Shown: positions 8,902 through 18,296 of the stretch, piece by piece | Numbering within the stretch: the stretch's first letter is position 1 | Layout: each line of letters opens with the position of its first letter | Origin: Azotimanducus chitobiosivorans | GTDB lineage: Bacteria; Pseudomonadota; Gammaproteobacteria; Pseudomonadales; Azotimanducaceae | Assembly: GCA_965200235.1 (NCBI GenBank) | Contig: OZ241339.1 | Coordinates: 1,612,001-1,676,000 of the forward strand | Length of the DNA: 64,000 nucleotides | Direction: 5' to 3' | Program-made: the position numbers and the translations under genes | Notes under the pieces: generated by a model | What the model was told of the DNA's origin: nothing | The model's input: the letters and a program-made list of their open reading frames with translations, nothing else | The model's database searches: none

Positions 8902-9173
8902 TAGGGTAATTTTTCGCGTTCTTCCAACGCTAACTGCTCGCGCGCTGGCAGAGATGCTCGTGACTTCGACCGAAAGAAGGCACCCCAGTCTTTCCCGCGC
9001 GGCTTCAACGTGAGTTGCTCGCCGCGCTTCACAATTTCTACTTCGGTCGCCTCAAACCGGCATGCGGCGGGTAATCGCACTGCTTGGCTTCTGCCACTCC
9101 AAAACACCTTTGCAACACCTTTGTAATCGATCTCGGCTTCCACTTGGACTTCCTCGGCAGTATTCGAACGCAT
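8901..9173 (-). CDS. vapB: AbrB-fold antitoxin, VapB type
   Basis: 90 residues from ATG 9173 (a TTG lies one codon upstream). The swapped-hairpin AbrB/MazE DNA-binding segment reads AKVFWSGRSQAVRLPAACRF, the standard VapB pattern, followed by VEIVKRGEQLTLKPR. The C-terminal helix should bind and block the toxin. As for other VapBC pairs, autoregulation of the operon by the complex is likely; no operator was defined here. Confidence 0.88.
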   Translation of the reverse strand: MRSNTAEEVQVEAEIDYKGVAKVFWSGRSQAVRLPAACRFEATEVEIVKRGEQLTLKPRGKDWGAFFRSKSRASLPAREQLALEEREKLP

Positions 9174-9242
9174 CAACCATGAACGGCTTATCAGCCTATG
9201 TAGTATACCAAGAGATATATCAATGCTTGGACGAACTATCCT

Positions 9243-9800
9243 TCAGCCCGACTCGAACCGCTCCCTCAGCCATAAAAGCAGCGGGATAGCCGCGAGCCAC
9301 ACGACAGCCACCGCGAATAGTCCGAATGGTGTCGGCGCGAGCGTCAGCGCACCGAGCGCCTCGCCCGCCCGATAGGCGAGCGGCGCAAACAACACACCGG
9401 CCAGCATCCCCAGCAAGTAGCGCCCACGCATCCAGTTCATGCTGTGCCGCAGCGTCGCGGCAAACGCCATCCACAGCGCGACCATCCAAGGCGTTGTCGG
9501 CAGTGCGAGCCCCGCGCTTTCAGGAAACTCCAAAACGCCAAGAACGACAAGCGCGCTATCGCACACATAGCCCACAGCCGCCGCACTGAGAATCAACTTC
9601 AGCTCTAAGCTTATTTCCATGCTGCGCGTGCGTTCACTTTCAACCAAGGGCGGAAGGGTCGCCAAGTGGACAAGTAACCAGATGAAGGCAACGAGCGGTC
9701 CGATCAGCGGATGCCCGTTCGCCGCTCCCAAAGCGCAGGCCCACCAAGTGGCTTGGAATCCAAGAAAGTTGGCAATGCTGCGGACAATTCGCGAAGACAT
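9243..9800 (-). CDS. DUF2878-type integral membrane protein
   Basis: 185 residues with about five to six hydrophobic helices. The N-terminus (ANFLGFQATWWACALGAANG), the WMVALWMAFAATL segment and the conserved basic pair near GRYLLGMLAGVLFAPLAYRAGE match my memory of the DUF2878 family, whose function is unknown. ATG 9800 (MSSRIVRSIANF) is preferred over the upstream codon at 9854. No operon partner lies on this strand. Confidence 0.7.
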   Translation of the reverse strand: MSSRIVRSIANFLGFQATWWACALGAANGHPLIGPLVAFIWLLVHLATLPPLVESERTRSMEISLELKLILSAAAVGYVCDSALVVLGVLEFPESAGLALPTTPWMVALWMAFAATLRHSMNWMRGRYLLGMLAGVLFAPLAYRAGEALGALTLAPTPFGLFAVAVVWLAAIPLLLWLRERFESG

Positions 9801-10108
9801 GATGCTCGTAGGAGGGATCGATCTATATATCAATATACGCGCACAGCATCTCACACTTGGCTTGTCTCTGACGCCATGCGTTGCGCGTAACTTTCAATGT
9901 CCTGAGAATTCGAAAGCGCTGACCTTGAGATTACGTGGTGACATTGAGGAGCGGGATAGCTGTGATTGACTCCAATATGCTTTTTGTGTCTGCCGTGGCC
10001 TTGGACGAGCCTTCACTACCATAGTCGATGTAGTATCTTGAATCAGCTAACCTACCCACATCTCGTGGCTCAGGCTATAATCCTCTACATCCATAGACGG
10101 CGCGGCTG
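9801..10108. promoter_or_regulatory. Intergenic region upstream of the C5 restriction-modification operon
   Basis: Holds no convincing gene. A TATAAT hexamer at 10076-10081 lies 27 nt before the methyltransferase ATG, without a good -35. A dyad with arms GATGTAG (near 10027) and CTACATC (near 10086) brackets this -10 and could be a binding site for autoregulation by the methyltransferase; that is inference only. Confidence 0.35.
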
Positions 10109-11092
10109 ATGGCGCAATTGAGCATCGAAATAGGTAACCAGTCATTAGCATCCGTATCACGGACCACCAATGGCAGTGACGCTGGACACGGCCTTAGGGC
10201 AGTCGATTTATTTTGCGGTTCCGGTGGGTTGAGCGCTGGCTTGATTAGTAGTGGTACAGAAATAGTGGCGGCTTACGACAACTGGCATGCTGCGGTGGAC
10301 ACCTATAACCGCAATATTTCAGAGCATGCTCATGTTCTAGACTTAACCGACGTAGATGGCGCAGTGCAGGCGATAACCCGACACAAGCCCGACATGATTG
10401 CTGGCGGCCCTCCTTGCCAAGATTTTTCGACGGCTGGCAAGCGCACTGAAGGTCGTCGAGCAAACTTGACCATCGCATTTGCTGAGATTGTCGCTCGATG
10501 CGCACCAAAGTACCTGCTCATGGAAAATGTTCCTCAAGCACGTCTGAGTCAAGCCTATAAGGCGATGCACCAAACATTGCATTCGTCCGGCTATGAGTTT
10601 CGCGAATACGTCTTGAACGCCAGTCGATGTGGCGTGCCGCAGTCTCGACGCAGATTTTTTGTGTTCGGTTGGCGCGACGGAGGCAACACCACCGGAGCCA
10701 AATTCGACGAGTGGATTCTTGAGAGTCAGTCTCCAAAGCCATTGACCGTCAAAGACTACCTTGGTAAAGATATTGACGTAGAGTTCTACTATCGCCATCC
10801 GAGAAACTACTCACGTCGTTCCGTCTTCTCGGTACACGAGCCCTCCCCTACTATACGAGGAGTCAATCGGCCTGTACCGCCAAACTATCAAGGCAATCAC
10901 CTCGACAGCGCACCTCCATGCACAGTTCGCCCGCTGACTTCCGAGGAGCGAAGTCGCATTCAAACGTTTCCCAAGGGGTGGGATTGGGGTGGACGCGACC
11001 GAAACGCAGATGTCGAATTACAGATAGGGAACGCCGTTCCAGTCAACCTCGGCACGTTCGTGGGCAAGGGTATTGAATATGCCGTCTGCTAA
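10109..11092 (+). CDS. DNA (cytosine-5) methyltransferase of a type II R-M system
   Basis: 327 residues with the C5-MTase motifs in standard order. Motif I is DLFCGSGGLSAG, motif IV is GGPPCQDFS (catalytic Cys), motif VI is ENVPQA, motif VIII is QSRRRFFVFGW. After a short target-recognition region come the motif IX segment (PLTSEERSRIQTFP) and motif X (GNAVPVNLG). It overlaps the downstream restriction gene. The stretch is AT-richer than the neighbouring aroE and cox genes, suggesting acquisition. Target sequence cannot be read from the protein. Confidence 0.95.
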   Translation: MAQLSIEIGNQSLASVSRTTNGSDAGHGLRAVDLFCGSGGLSAGLISSGTEIVAAYDNWHAAVDTYNRNISEHAHVLDLTDVDGAVQAITRHKPDMIAGGPPCQDFSTAGKRTEGRRANLTIAFAEIVARCAPKYLLMENVPQARLSQAYKAMHQTLHSSGYEFREYVLNASRCGVPQSRRRFFVFGWRDGGNTTGAKFDEWILESQSPKPLTVKDYLGKDIDVEFYYRHPRNYSRRSVFSVHEPSPTIRGVNRPVPPNYQGNHLDSAPPCTVRPLTSEERSRIQTFPKGWDWGGRDRNADVELQIGNAVPVNLGTFVGKGIEYAVC

Positions 11093-12185
11093 GTCCGCAT
11101 CCCTCTATGGAATCAGTAGGGATAATTCTTCTAGACACCGTGGAGACCTCTGGGGAAAGAACCAATTCAACTCGACGTTTCCACTGTCATTGTGCCTGTA
11201 CATGAGGGATCACGGCTTGCGACCGGTCTGTCTGGTCGTGCGGGGGGAAGAAATTTCAGCGCATGACGACCATTGGGACATGGCTGAAGTGATCGGCGAA
11301 TCGAAAACTAGACCTTTCTATAAATTTGAAAGTGTGTTCGAACCCTATTCGAGCTTATCCCGAAATGAAGTAGACAAAATTGATCTCGTGGTCGCAAGCC
11401 AAGACCGCCACAGAATAGCGTTGGAAGTGAAGCTCACTGTGGTTCCAGATATCACAACAGCCCGCTCAAACGAGAGCGAATGGGCACCGGAATTAGTGAT
11501 GCGCCCTGTGAGTTCGGCCTACGCGATGATGGGTGTCGCTACAACCTTGAGAAAAACTCAAAACAGTCATCATCGAGAGAAGGTGATCGAGTTACTACGT
11601 CCTGCTTACAACAAGATTTCAGATTGGAACAACGAGGTCGAGATTAAGCAGAATATTCGCTCCCTTGAGAATGCGCTCCTGAACACCCTACATGTAGCTG
11701 CTGAAATTCAACGGCCATTCCTTATTCAGCCCATTTGGCGGACAGAAGGTCAATCGCTCGACCTTTGCGAAGAGTGTTTCGACGTATTCGTCTGGTCAGA
11801 TGTAGCAATCATGAAGCTCCCCACCTATCAATTGCAGAAGAATCCAAAATCCGGCCGTCCAATGCGCGAAGTTGCTCGGCATGTAAGGGCGCTCTACGAT
11901 GTTCTGGCAACCGGAGACTTCGACTATCAAAATATCTACAAAGGCATGTCAATGAAGTCTCAAACTGACAAATCTTTTTCGGTCTCTGGTAAGGAAATTC
12001 GCAAGTTCATGAGTCATCTGCGCCTGAAAAGCCCCTTAATCTCGCGATCGAAATTACGCGAACTGATATTGAATGGAGGGCAGAACCAACTTAAGCCAGA
12101 GCGAAGATTCGATGCCGCTGTGCTATGGCACATGTTGCCGCGACGGAAATCTATTCAAAGATACGCGAGCACTTCAGAAGAATAG
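11079..12185 (+). CDS. Type II restriction endonuclease, HindVP-like
   Basis: 368 residues from ATG 11079 (a TTG at 11073 is an alternative), overlapping the methyltransferase end by 14 nt. The N-terminus LYGISRDNSS followed by WGKNQFNSTFPLSLC resembles the HindVP family as I recall it. A PD-(D/E)XK-like site is visible as KIDLVVASQ followed by ALEVKLTV. If the family assignment holds, the pair would recognise a GRCGYC-like site; this is inference from family, not read from sequence. The neighbouring C5 methyltransferase supports a restriction role in any case. Confidence 0.75.
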   Translation: MPSAKSASLYGISRDNSSRHRGDLWGKNQFNSTFPLSLCLYMRDHGLRPVCLVVRGEEISAHDDHWDMAEVIGESKTRPFYKFESVFEPYSSLSRNEVDKIDLVVASQDRHRIALEVKLTVVPDITTARSNESEWAPELVMRPVSSAYAMMGVATTLRKTQNSHHREKVIELLRPAYNKISDWNNEVEIKQNIRSLENALLNTLHVAAEIQRPFLIQPIWRTEGQSLDLCEECFDVFVWSDVAIMKLPTYQLQKNPKSGRPMREVARHVRALYDVLATGDFDYQNIYKGMSMKSQTDKSFSVSGKEIRKFMSHLRLKSPLISRSKLRELILNGGQNQLKPERRFDAAVLWHMLPRRKSIQRYASTSEE

Positions 12186-12196
12186 GTTTGCTTCGA

Positions 12197-12865
12197 TCAA
12201 CGCCCGCGCCCGAACCACCAAAACATCCCCGTCGCCAGCGCCGCGCCGACGAGCTGCGCGACTACGAACCCGAGCACATCCCCCGGCGCAATGCCGGAAA
12301 ACGTGTCGGTGAAGCTGCGCGCGATGGTGACCGCCGGATTTGCGAACGATGTTGAGGCAGTGAACCAGTAGCCGGCGGAGATATAGAGCCCGACCATCGC
12401 GGCAACAGCCTGCGGGCGCACGCGAAGCGTGCCGAGAATGCACGCCACCAGTCCAAAGGTCGCAACCATCTCGGAGAGCATTTGCGCGGGACCTTCGCGC
12501 GCCTTCGCAGAGGTCTGCAGCGCATCGACTTCAAACATAAGATGCGCCAGCACGACGCCGGCCATCGCCGCGCTCACCTGAACGATCACATAGAGAGCGG
12601 CCAGCCCCTTGCTGATTTCGCCGCGAAGCGCGAACGACAAGGTCACGGCAGGATTGAAGTGCGCTCCGGAAAATGGCCCGAATATGGTAATGAGCACGGC
12701 AAGGATCGCGCCCGTGGCAAGCGTGTTGCCAAGCAGAGCGATGGCCGCGTTGCCGTCGGAGAGACGCTCGCCCATGATGCCCGAGCCAACCACGGTGGCA
12801 AGCAATAGCATGGTGCCAAGCGCTTCGGCGGCGAGGGCGCGCATGTGCGCAGAGCGCATTGTCAT
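12197..12865 (-). CDS. MIP-family channel (aquaporin/glyceroporin-like)
   Basis: 222 residues, six predicted membrane helices. Both half-helix NPA motifs are present: GAHFNPAVTLS and TSFANPAVTIARS. Start chosen at ATG 12865 (ATG 12844 is another option); the longer frame to 12961 adds non-hydrophobic, Cys-rich residues unlike the family. Arg follows the second NPA (NPAVTIAR), as in the selectivity filter. The second NPA neighbourhood recalls AqpS-like channels, but no arsenic genes lie nearby. Confidence 0.88.
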   Translation of the reverse strand: MTMRSAHMRALAAEALGTMLLLATVVGSGIMGERLSDGNAAIALLGNTLATGAILAVLITIFGPFSGAHFNPAVTLSFALRGEISKGLAALYVIVQVSAAMAGVVLAHLMFEVDALQTSAKAREGPAQMLSEMVATFGLVACILGTLRVRPQAVAAMVGLYISAGYWFTASTSFANPAVTIARSFTDTFSGIAPGDVLGFVVAQLVGAALATGMFWWFGRGR

Positions 12866-12978
12866 CGAGAGGGCACACGAACATTGAATCGCGGTCAAAA
12901 GTGTACGACAAGCGCATGACGCGCATGTGACAGGTCGCTGGCCGCCAACGCATTTTCGCACCGAGCGCGCTCATCACT

Positions 12979-13005
12979 TGTCCGAGCGGATGATTCCGTA
13001 TAATG
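12979..13005 (+). promoter_or_regulatory. Candidate sigma-70 promoter of the cytochrome oxidase operon
   Basis: TTGTCC at 12979-12984 and TATAAT at 13000-13005 with a 15-nt spacer, 35 nt upstream of the coxB start. The -10 is perfect, the spacer short. Confidence 0.45.
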
Positions 13006-13039
13006 ACGGGGTCATTCTCACGACAAGAAACAACAAGGC

Positions 13040-14221
13040 GTGTCGACCAGTACAGTGTTCCCCGATTCCCGTCCCGTGCGACAGATCTTCAACCTGCGCC
13101 ACCTCTTCACCACTCTACCTCTCGCCGCGCTGGGCATTGTTCTGTCAAGCGCGGGCTTCGCAGACGAGCTCAACCTTCCAGTCGGCGTGACCGACATCAG
13201 TCGCGATATCTATAACCTGCATATGATCATCCTGTGGGTGTGCGTCGCCATCGGGGTGATTGTCTTTGGCGCCATGGCGATCTCAATCATTGCCCACCGG
13301 CGCTCGCGCGGCTACGAGGCGAGGCAGTTTCACGACAATCTGACACTCGAAGTTGTCTGGACCATCATTCCCTTCATCGTTCTTGTCGCCTTGGCTGCGC
13401 CCTCCACTGTCGTGCTCCTTCGCATGTACGACACCGGCGGCGAAGACCTCACGATCGAAGTGCGCGGCTATCAGTGGAAGTGGCAGTACAAGTATCTCGA
13501 TGACGACCGCAACGAGACCGTATCCTTCTTCTCTTCCTTGGCAACACCGCGGGAAGAAATCGACAACCAGGCGGTCAAGGGCGAATACTACCTCTTGGAA
13601 GTTGACAAGCCTCTCGTGATCCCGACGAACCGCAAAGTTCGCTTTCTCGTCACCGCGGAGGATGTCATTCACTCTTGGTGGGTACCTGATTTCGGCATCA
13701 AGCGCGACGCCGTGCCAGGGCTCTTGAACGACATGTGGACGGTTGTTGAACAGCCGGGCGTCTATCGCGGTCAGTGCACGGAATTGTGCGGCAAGGATCA
13801 CGGCTTCATGCCAATCGTGGTCAACGCCGTGCCGCCTGATGAGTTCAACTCCTGGTACGACGAGCAGCTTGGGCTTGCCGAAGCGCGCAAGGCAGCCTTG
13901 AGCAAAACTTTCAGCGCAGAAGAACTGATGGTCGAAGGCGAGCGCGTCTACAACGCCTTTTGCGTCTCCTGCCACCTGCCCTCTGGCGCTGGCATTCCGC
14001 CGATCTACCCGAGTCTGATTGGTACAGAAGTCGTCACCGGGCCGCGCGATGATCACCTGCGGCTCGTCATCGACGGAGTGCCCGGCACATCCATGCAGTC
14101 ATTCGCCAATCAACTCGATGCGGCGCAACTCGCGGCCGTCGTGCATTACGAGCGACACGCCTGGGGCAACAATGCCGGCGACGTCACCCAGCCGCGCGAC
14201 GTGATCGCACTCTCCGAATAG
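13040..14221 (+). CDS. coxB: Cytochrome c oxidase subunit II with fused cytochrome c domain
   Basis: 393 residues from GTG. A cleavable-looking hydrophobic N-terminus (to about residue 40) and two membrane helices lead to the periplasmic cupredoxin domain. CuA ligands are visible in VIHSWWVPDFG and CTELCGKDHGFM. A C-terminal cytochrome c domain carries CVSCH near residue 307 and a distal Met (GTSMQSF), so this is a caa3-like subunit II accepting electrons from its own heme c. First gene of coxB-coxA-ctaG-coxC. Confidence 0.96.
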   Translation: MSTSTVFPDSRPVRQIFNLRHLFTTLPLAALGIVLSSAGFADELNLPVGVTDISRDIYNLHMIILWVCVAIGVIVFGAMAISIIAHRRSRGYEARQFHDNLTLEVVWTIIPFIVLVALAAPSTVVLLRMYDTGGEDLTIEVRGYQWKWQYKYLDDDRNETVSFFSSLATPREEIDNQAVKGEYYLLEVDKPLVIPTNRKVRFLVTAEDVIHSWWVPDFGIKRDAVPGLLNDMWTVVEQPGVYRGQCTELCGKDHGFMPIVVNAVPPDEFNSWYDEQLGLAEARKAALSKTFSAEELMVEGERVYNAFCVSCHLPSGAGIPPIYPSLIGTEVVTGPRDDHLRLVIDGVPGTSMQSFANQLDAAQLAAVVHYERHAWGNNAGDVTQPRDVIALSE

Positions 14222-14259
14222 CCGAGCACAAAACAGGACAACAGGGAACAAAGACGAAA

Positions 14260-15858
14260 ATGAGCGCCATCATTCACGAACACGACGACCATCATCACGG
14301 GCCGGCTTACGGCATCACCCGCTGGCTGTTCACCACTAACCACAAGGACATCGGCACGCTCTACCTGTGGCTGAGTCTGATCATGTTCTTCGTCGGTGGG
14401 GTCATGGCGCTGCTCGTTCGCACCGAGCTTTTCCAGCCCGGCCTGCAGTTCATGTCGCCCGATTTCTTCAATCAGATGACCACCAATCACGGGCTCATCA
14501 TGATATTCGGGGCCGTCATGCCAGCCTTTGTCGGCCTCGCCAACTGGATGGTGCCGATGATGATTGGCGCGCCCGACATGGCGCTGCCGCGCCTCAACAA
14601 CCTGTCCTTCTGGATTCTGCCTTTCGCCTTCCTCATGATGATCGCGACGCTCTTTATGGAAGCAGGCGGACCGAATTTCGGCTGGACCTTCTACCCGCCG
14701 CTGTCGACGACCTACGCGCCGGATACAGTCACCTTCTTTGTGTTCGCGGTGCACATGATGGGTGCCTCGTCGATCATGGGCGCCATTAACATCATCGTCA
14801 CCATCCTCAACATGCGCGCCCCCGGCATGACGCTCATGCGCATGCCGCTCTTTATCTGGACGTGGCTGATCACCGCCTATCTGCTCTTGGCAGTTATGCC
14901 AGTGCTCGCTGGCGCGGTCACCATGGTGCTCTTCGATGTGCACTTCGGCACCAGCTTCTTCAACGCGGGCGGCGGCGGCGATCCGGTGATGTTCCAGCAC
15001 ATCTTCTGGTTCTTCGGACACCCCGAGGTCTACATCCTCATCCTGCCGGCCTTCGGTATCATTTCTCAGATCATCCCGACCTTTGCCCGCAAGCCCCTTT
15101 TTGGCTACAAGTCGATGGTCTACGCCGTCGCCTCCATCGCCATCCTGTCCTTCATCGTCTGGGCGCACCACATGTTCACTGTCGGCATGCCGATTGCCGG
15201 ACAGCTTTTCTTCATGTACACGACCATGCTCATCGCGGTGCCGACGGGCGTCAAGGTGTTCAACTGGATTGCCACCATGTGGCGCGGCTCTATGACGTTC
15301 GAAACACCGATGCTGTTCGCAATCGCTTTCGTGGTGCTGTTCACCATCGGCGGCTTCTCGGGCCTGATGCTTGCGATCACCCCGGCGGACTTCCAGTATC
15401 ACGACACCTATTTCGTAGTGGCGCATTTCCACTACGTGCTCGTGCCCGGTGCCATCTTCGCGATTATTGCCGGCGTCTACTACTGGTTGCCCAAGTGGTG
15501 CGGGCACATGTACGACGAGACGCTCGGCAAGCTGCACTTCTGGCTGTCGTTCATCGGCGTCAACATCACCTTCTTCCCGCAGCACTTCTCAGGTCTTGCT
15601 GGCATGCCGCGGCGCATTCCCGACTATGCCTTGCAGTTTGCCGACTTCAATATGCTCTCAAGCATTGGCAGCTACATCTTCGGGTTCTCGCAGCTTCTCT
15701 TCCTATTTATTGTTGTGAAAGCGATTCGCGGAGGCATCGCCGCCGGAGAGCGTGCGTGGGACGGTGCCCACGGCCTCGAATGGACGCTGCCGTCGCCGCC
15801 GCCGTATCACTCGTTCACGCATCCGCCGCGAGTTACTGAGGCCGAAGCGCATTCATAG
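14260..15858 (+). CDS. coxA: Cytochrome c oxidase subunit I
   Basis: 532 residues, about twelve helices: the catalytic heme-copper subunit (heme a, heme a3/CuB) in the inner membrane. Seen: TTNHKDIGTLY, the heme-ligand stretch TTNHGLIM, WFFGHPEVYILILP (CuB His, the D-channel Glu and the cross-linked Tyr), WAHHMFTVGM (CuB His pair) and the late HDTYFVVAHFHYVL. All indicate an A-type oxidase. It lies 38 nt after coxB. A 479-codon antisense frame here is a coding shadow. Confidence 0.98.
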   Translation: MSAIIHEHDDHHHGPAYGITRWLFTTNHKDIGTLYLWLSLIMFFVGGVMALLVRTELFQPGLQFMSPDFFNQMTTNHGLIMIFGAVMPAFVGLANWMVPMMIGAPDMALPRLNNLSFWILPFAFLMMIATLFMEAGGPNFGWTFYPPLSTTYAPDTVTFFVFAVHMMGASSIMGAINIIVTILNMRAPGMTLMRMPLFIWTWLITAYLLLAVMPVLAGAVTMVLFDVHFGTSFFNAGGGGDPVMFQHIFWFFGHPEVYILILPAFGIISQIIPTFARKPLFGYKSMVYAVASIAILSFIVWAHHMFTVGMPIAGQLFFMYTTMLIAVPTGVKVFNWIATMWRGSMTFETPMLFAIAFVVLFTIGGFSGLMLAITPADFQYHDTYFVVAHFHYVLVPGAIFAIIAGVYYWLPKWCGHMYDETLGKLHFWLSFIGVNITFFPQHFSGLAGMPRRIPDYALQFADFNMLSSIGSYIFGFSQLLFLFIVVKAIRGGIAAGERAWDGAHGLEWTLPSPPPYHSFTHPPRVTEAEAHS

Positions 15859-15870
15859 CGCTTGATCCCG

Positions 15871-16401
15871 ATGCAATCCCACGGCAAGACAGTCCTAAAG
15901 CTCGCCGCCGTCGCAGTCGGCATGTTCGGCTTCGCTTTCGCGCTGGTGCCGATCTACGATCTTATTTGCGAAGTGACCGGACTTGGCGGCAAAACTGGCG
16001 ACAAGGTCGAAATATCGTCTGGCGATTTGCCCGTCGATACCTCACGCCTCGTGACGGTGCGCTTCGTGACCAACACCAACGGCGGCCTGCCTTGGTCTTT
16101 TCATTCCGACAAGCAGTCGGTGCGTGTGCATCCCGGCGAGACGCGGCAAACGGACTTCATCATCGAGAACACGAGCGACCGCGGCATCACTGGACAGGCG
16201 ATTCCTTCGCTTGTGCCGATTCTCGCCACCGACTACTTTCACAAAACCGAGTGCTTCTGCTTCACTTCGCAATACCTAGCGGCGGGCGAATCCATGCGCA
16301 TTCCGCTACTGTTCACCGTCGATCCGGAACTGCCCGAGCATGTGCAGTCATTGACGCTCTCCTACGCCTATTTTGAAGTCCCAGCGACGACGACCAGTTA
16401 A
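15871..16401 (+). CDS. ctaG: Cytochrome c oxidase copper-assembly protein CtaG (Cox11)
   Basis: 176 residues: one N-terminal membrane helix (LKLAAVAVGMFGFAFALVP) then a periplasmic immunoglobulin-like domain that delivers copper to CuB. The Cox11 copper motif appears as TECFCFTSQ, preceded by ITGQAIPS. ATG 15871 is preferred over TTG 15862. Twelve nt separate it from coxA; the order coxA-ctaG-coxC is the usual one. Confidence 0.96.
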   Translation: MQSHGKTVLKLAAVAVGMFGFAFALVPIYDLICEVTGLGGKTGDKVEISSGDLPVDTSRLVTVRFVTNTNGGLPWSFHSDKQSVRVHPGETRQTDFIIENTSDRGITGQAIPSLVPILATDYFHKTECFCFTSQYLAAGESMRIPLLFTVDPELPEHVQSLTLSYAYFEVPATTTS

Positions 16402-16412
16402 GGAACCGCTCC

Positions 16413-17324
16413 ATGTCCGAACCATCAAGTTCAACCTATTACGTCCCGGAGAACGGCTGGTATCCCATATTCGTGGCAGCTACCGTTGGCGCCATGCTCG
16501 CTGGACTCGGCATCTGGCTCAACGATCTTCGAAACGACGATTCGCCGAGCATCTATCTCTTTCTGATTGGCTGCTTCGGCCTCACCGGCGTGCTCTACTG
16601 CTGGTTCACGAAGGTCATCGCGGAGAACCATGCCGGCCTGCCGAACGCCGCTGTCAAGCGATCTTACGTCTCGGGCATGGCTTGGTTCATCTTTTCCGAA
16701 GTCATGTTCTTCTTTGCATTTTTCCTTGCACTTTTCTATGCGCGCGTGTTCGCGGTCGCTTGGCTCGGCGGCGATGGCGCCAAAGGCATCACCGGCGATT
16801 ACCTGTGGCCGGAGTTCGAACCTGTATGGCCGGTGGTGGAGAACCCGGATCCCGGCACCTACCCCAATCCCAACGAAAGCATGGCGGCACCGTCCTTAGG
16901 CGGATGGCTGAGCTACCTGCCTTTCTGGAACACCGTGGTGCTGCTGTCTTCTAGCTTTACCGTGCACTGGGCGCACACGGCCGTCAAGAATCAAGATCGC
17001 ACCAAGCTCATCGGCTGGCTCGGCCTCACCTGCCTGCTCGGCGTCATCTTTCTCATCTTGCAGGCGTGGGAATACGTGCATGCCTACCAAGCACTGGGCT
17101 TGACGCTCGCAAGTGGCATCTACGGCTCGACCTTCTTCATACTGACCGGCTTCCATGGTTTCCACGTCACCCTCGGCACCGTCATTCTCTTGGTGCAGTT
17201 CTACCGGGCGATCATCGGCCACTTCAAACCGAACGACCAGTTCGGCCTTGAAGCCGCTTCCTGGTACTGGCACTTCGTCGATGTGGTCTGGGTGTGTCTG
17301 TTTATTTTCGTGTACGTGATCTGA
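16413..17324 (+). CDS. coxC: Cytochrome c oxidase subunit III
   Basis: 303 residues with seven predicted helices. Recognised by YYVPENGWYP at the start, SGMAWFIFSEVMFF, GWLSYLPFWNTVVLLSSS, TVHWAH and the C-terminal EAASWYWHFVDVVWVCLF. Structural subunit that stabilises the proton-pumping core. The ATG follows AAGGAA. Last of the structural genes. Confidence 0.97.
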   Translation: MSEPSSSTYYVPENGWYPIFVAATVGAMLAGLGIWLNDLRNDDSPSIYLFLIGCFGLTGVLYCWFTKVIAENHAGLPNAAVKRSYVSGMAWFIFSEVMFFFAFFLALFYARVFAVAWLGGDGAKGITGDYLWPEFEPVWPVVENPDPGTYPNPNESMAAPSLGGWLSYLPFWNTVVLLSSSFTVHWAHTAVKNQDRTKLIGWLGLTCLLGVIFLILQAWEYVHAYQALGLTLASGIYGSTFFILTGFHGFHVTLGTVILLVQFYRAIIGHFKPNDQFGLEAASWYWHFVDVVWVCLFIFVYVI

Positions 17325-17331
17325 TGGAGCA

Positions 17332-17553
17332 CTAGACGCCGTGCCACGGGGCGTTTAGCCCAAGTTGTCCGGTATAGAGGCCATAGAAGATCGTCAACAT
17401 GAGCGCGGCAGCAAACGCGATGCGGATGCCGAGCGCATAGAGCGCACGCCGCGATTCAGGCACATCAACATCCTTGAACAGGAACACGAAACTGCTAAAC
17501 AGGCTGGCGACGACGCAGGCCAAGAGCACAAGGATGAGAATTTTGAGCGCCAT
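17332..17553 (-). CDS. Twin-transmembrane small protein (DUF2909 family)
   Basis: 73 residues with two hydrophobic helices (ILILVLLACVVASLFSSFVFL and IAFAAALMLTIFYGLYTG) joined by a short charged loop. This pattern and its position between coxC and surf1 on the opposite strand match the DUF2909 twin-membrane proteins near cox genes in pseudomonads. Function unknown; a role in oxidase assembly is guilt by association only. Confidence 0.75.
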   Translation of the reverse strand: MALKILILVLLACVVASLFSSFVFLFKDVDVPESRRALYALGIRIAFAAALMLTIFYGLYTGQLGLNAPWHGV

Positions 17554-17564
17554 GGCACTCCCCT

Positions 17565-18296
17565 ATGAAGCGACTGTACGTGAACACTTTACCAGCGAGT
17601 TCGGTCATCGTTGTCGGACTGCTGCTACTCGCTTGCTGCGCATTGTTCACGAGCCTCGGCGCGTGGCAGCTTTCCCGCGCCGATGACAAGCGTTCGATTG
17701 AAGCCCAGCTACAAGCGTCCTTGACGAAAGCCGCAGAAGACTGGCACGTGCGCACGGCCACGTTCACGCGCGTGCGCGTGCAAGGCCGCTTTGATGCCGA
17801 GCGTATGTTTCTTATCGACAACCGCACACGCCTCGGCGAACCTGGTGTTCAAGTTGTGCAGCCTTTTGAAACCAAGGATGGGCAGCGATTGCTCGTTGAC
17901 CGCGGCTGGATGCCAAATCCCAATCGGCAATCTATGCGAGCGCCCTCGACACCAAAGAGTGAAATCGAGATCATCGGGCTGCTGCTGCCCGACTTTGGGG
18001 TTGGCCCAAGGCTGGGCGATGCGCATAGCACCGCTGATGATCCTTGGCCAAGGCTCCTGCAACAGCTTGACCTCGAACGCATGGGGGAGCTTGCGGACGC
18101 GCGGCGGACAAGTATTCTCAGGCTGCGCGGCGGGGAACCGGGCGCACTCATCGCTCAGCCATTCGAGCTACCGATGGGCGCCGACCGGCACTTCGGCTAC
18201 GCCGTGCAATGGTTTGCACTCGCGCTCACGTCTATAATATTGACTTTGATTCTCGCGTATAGAACCCGCAGAAAAAGGACGGAATCCCGTGGCTGA
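17565..18296 (+). CDS. SURF1-family cytochrome oxidase assembly protein
   Basis: 243 residues with an N-terminal helix (VIVVGLLLLACCALFTSLG) directly followed by WQLSRADDKR, the SURF1 signature GxWQLxR, and a C-terminal helix (HFGYAVQWFALALTSIILT) with the family YAxQWF pattern. The middle contains VDRGWMP. SURF1 assists heme a3 insertion into subunit I. It starts 12 nt from the divergent DUF2909 gene and overlaps the next gene by 8 nt. Confidence 0.92.
   Translation: MKRLYVNTLPASSVIVVGLLLLACCALFTSLGAWQLSRADDKRSIEAQLQASLTKAAEDWHVRTATFTRVRVQGRFDAERMFLIDNRTRLGEPGVQVVQPFETKDGQRLLVDRGWMPNPNRQSMRAPSTPKSEIEIIGLLLPDFGVGPRLGDAHSTADDPWPRLLQQLDLERMGELADARRTSILRLRGGEPGALIAQPFELPMGADRHFGYAVQWFALALTSIILTLILAYRTRRKRTESRG

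Noticed and set aside
14146..15585. 479-codon minus-strand frame opposite coxA
   Set aside because: Composition rich in His, Glu and Arg is the mirror of membrane-helix codons; coxA is unambiguous.
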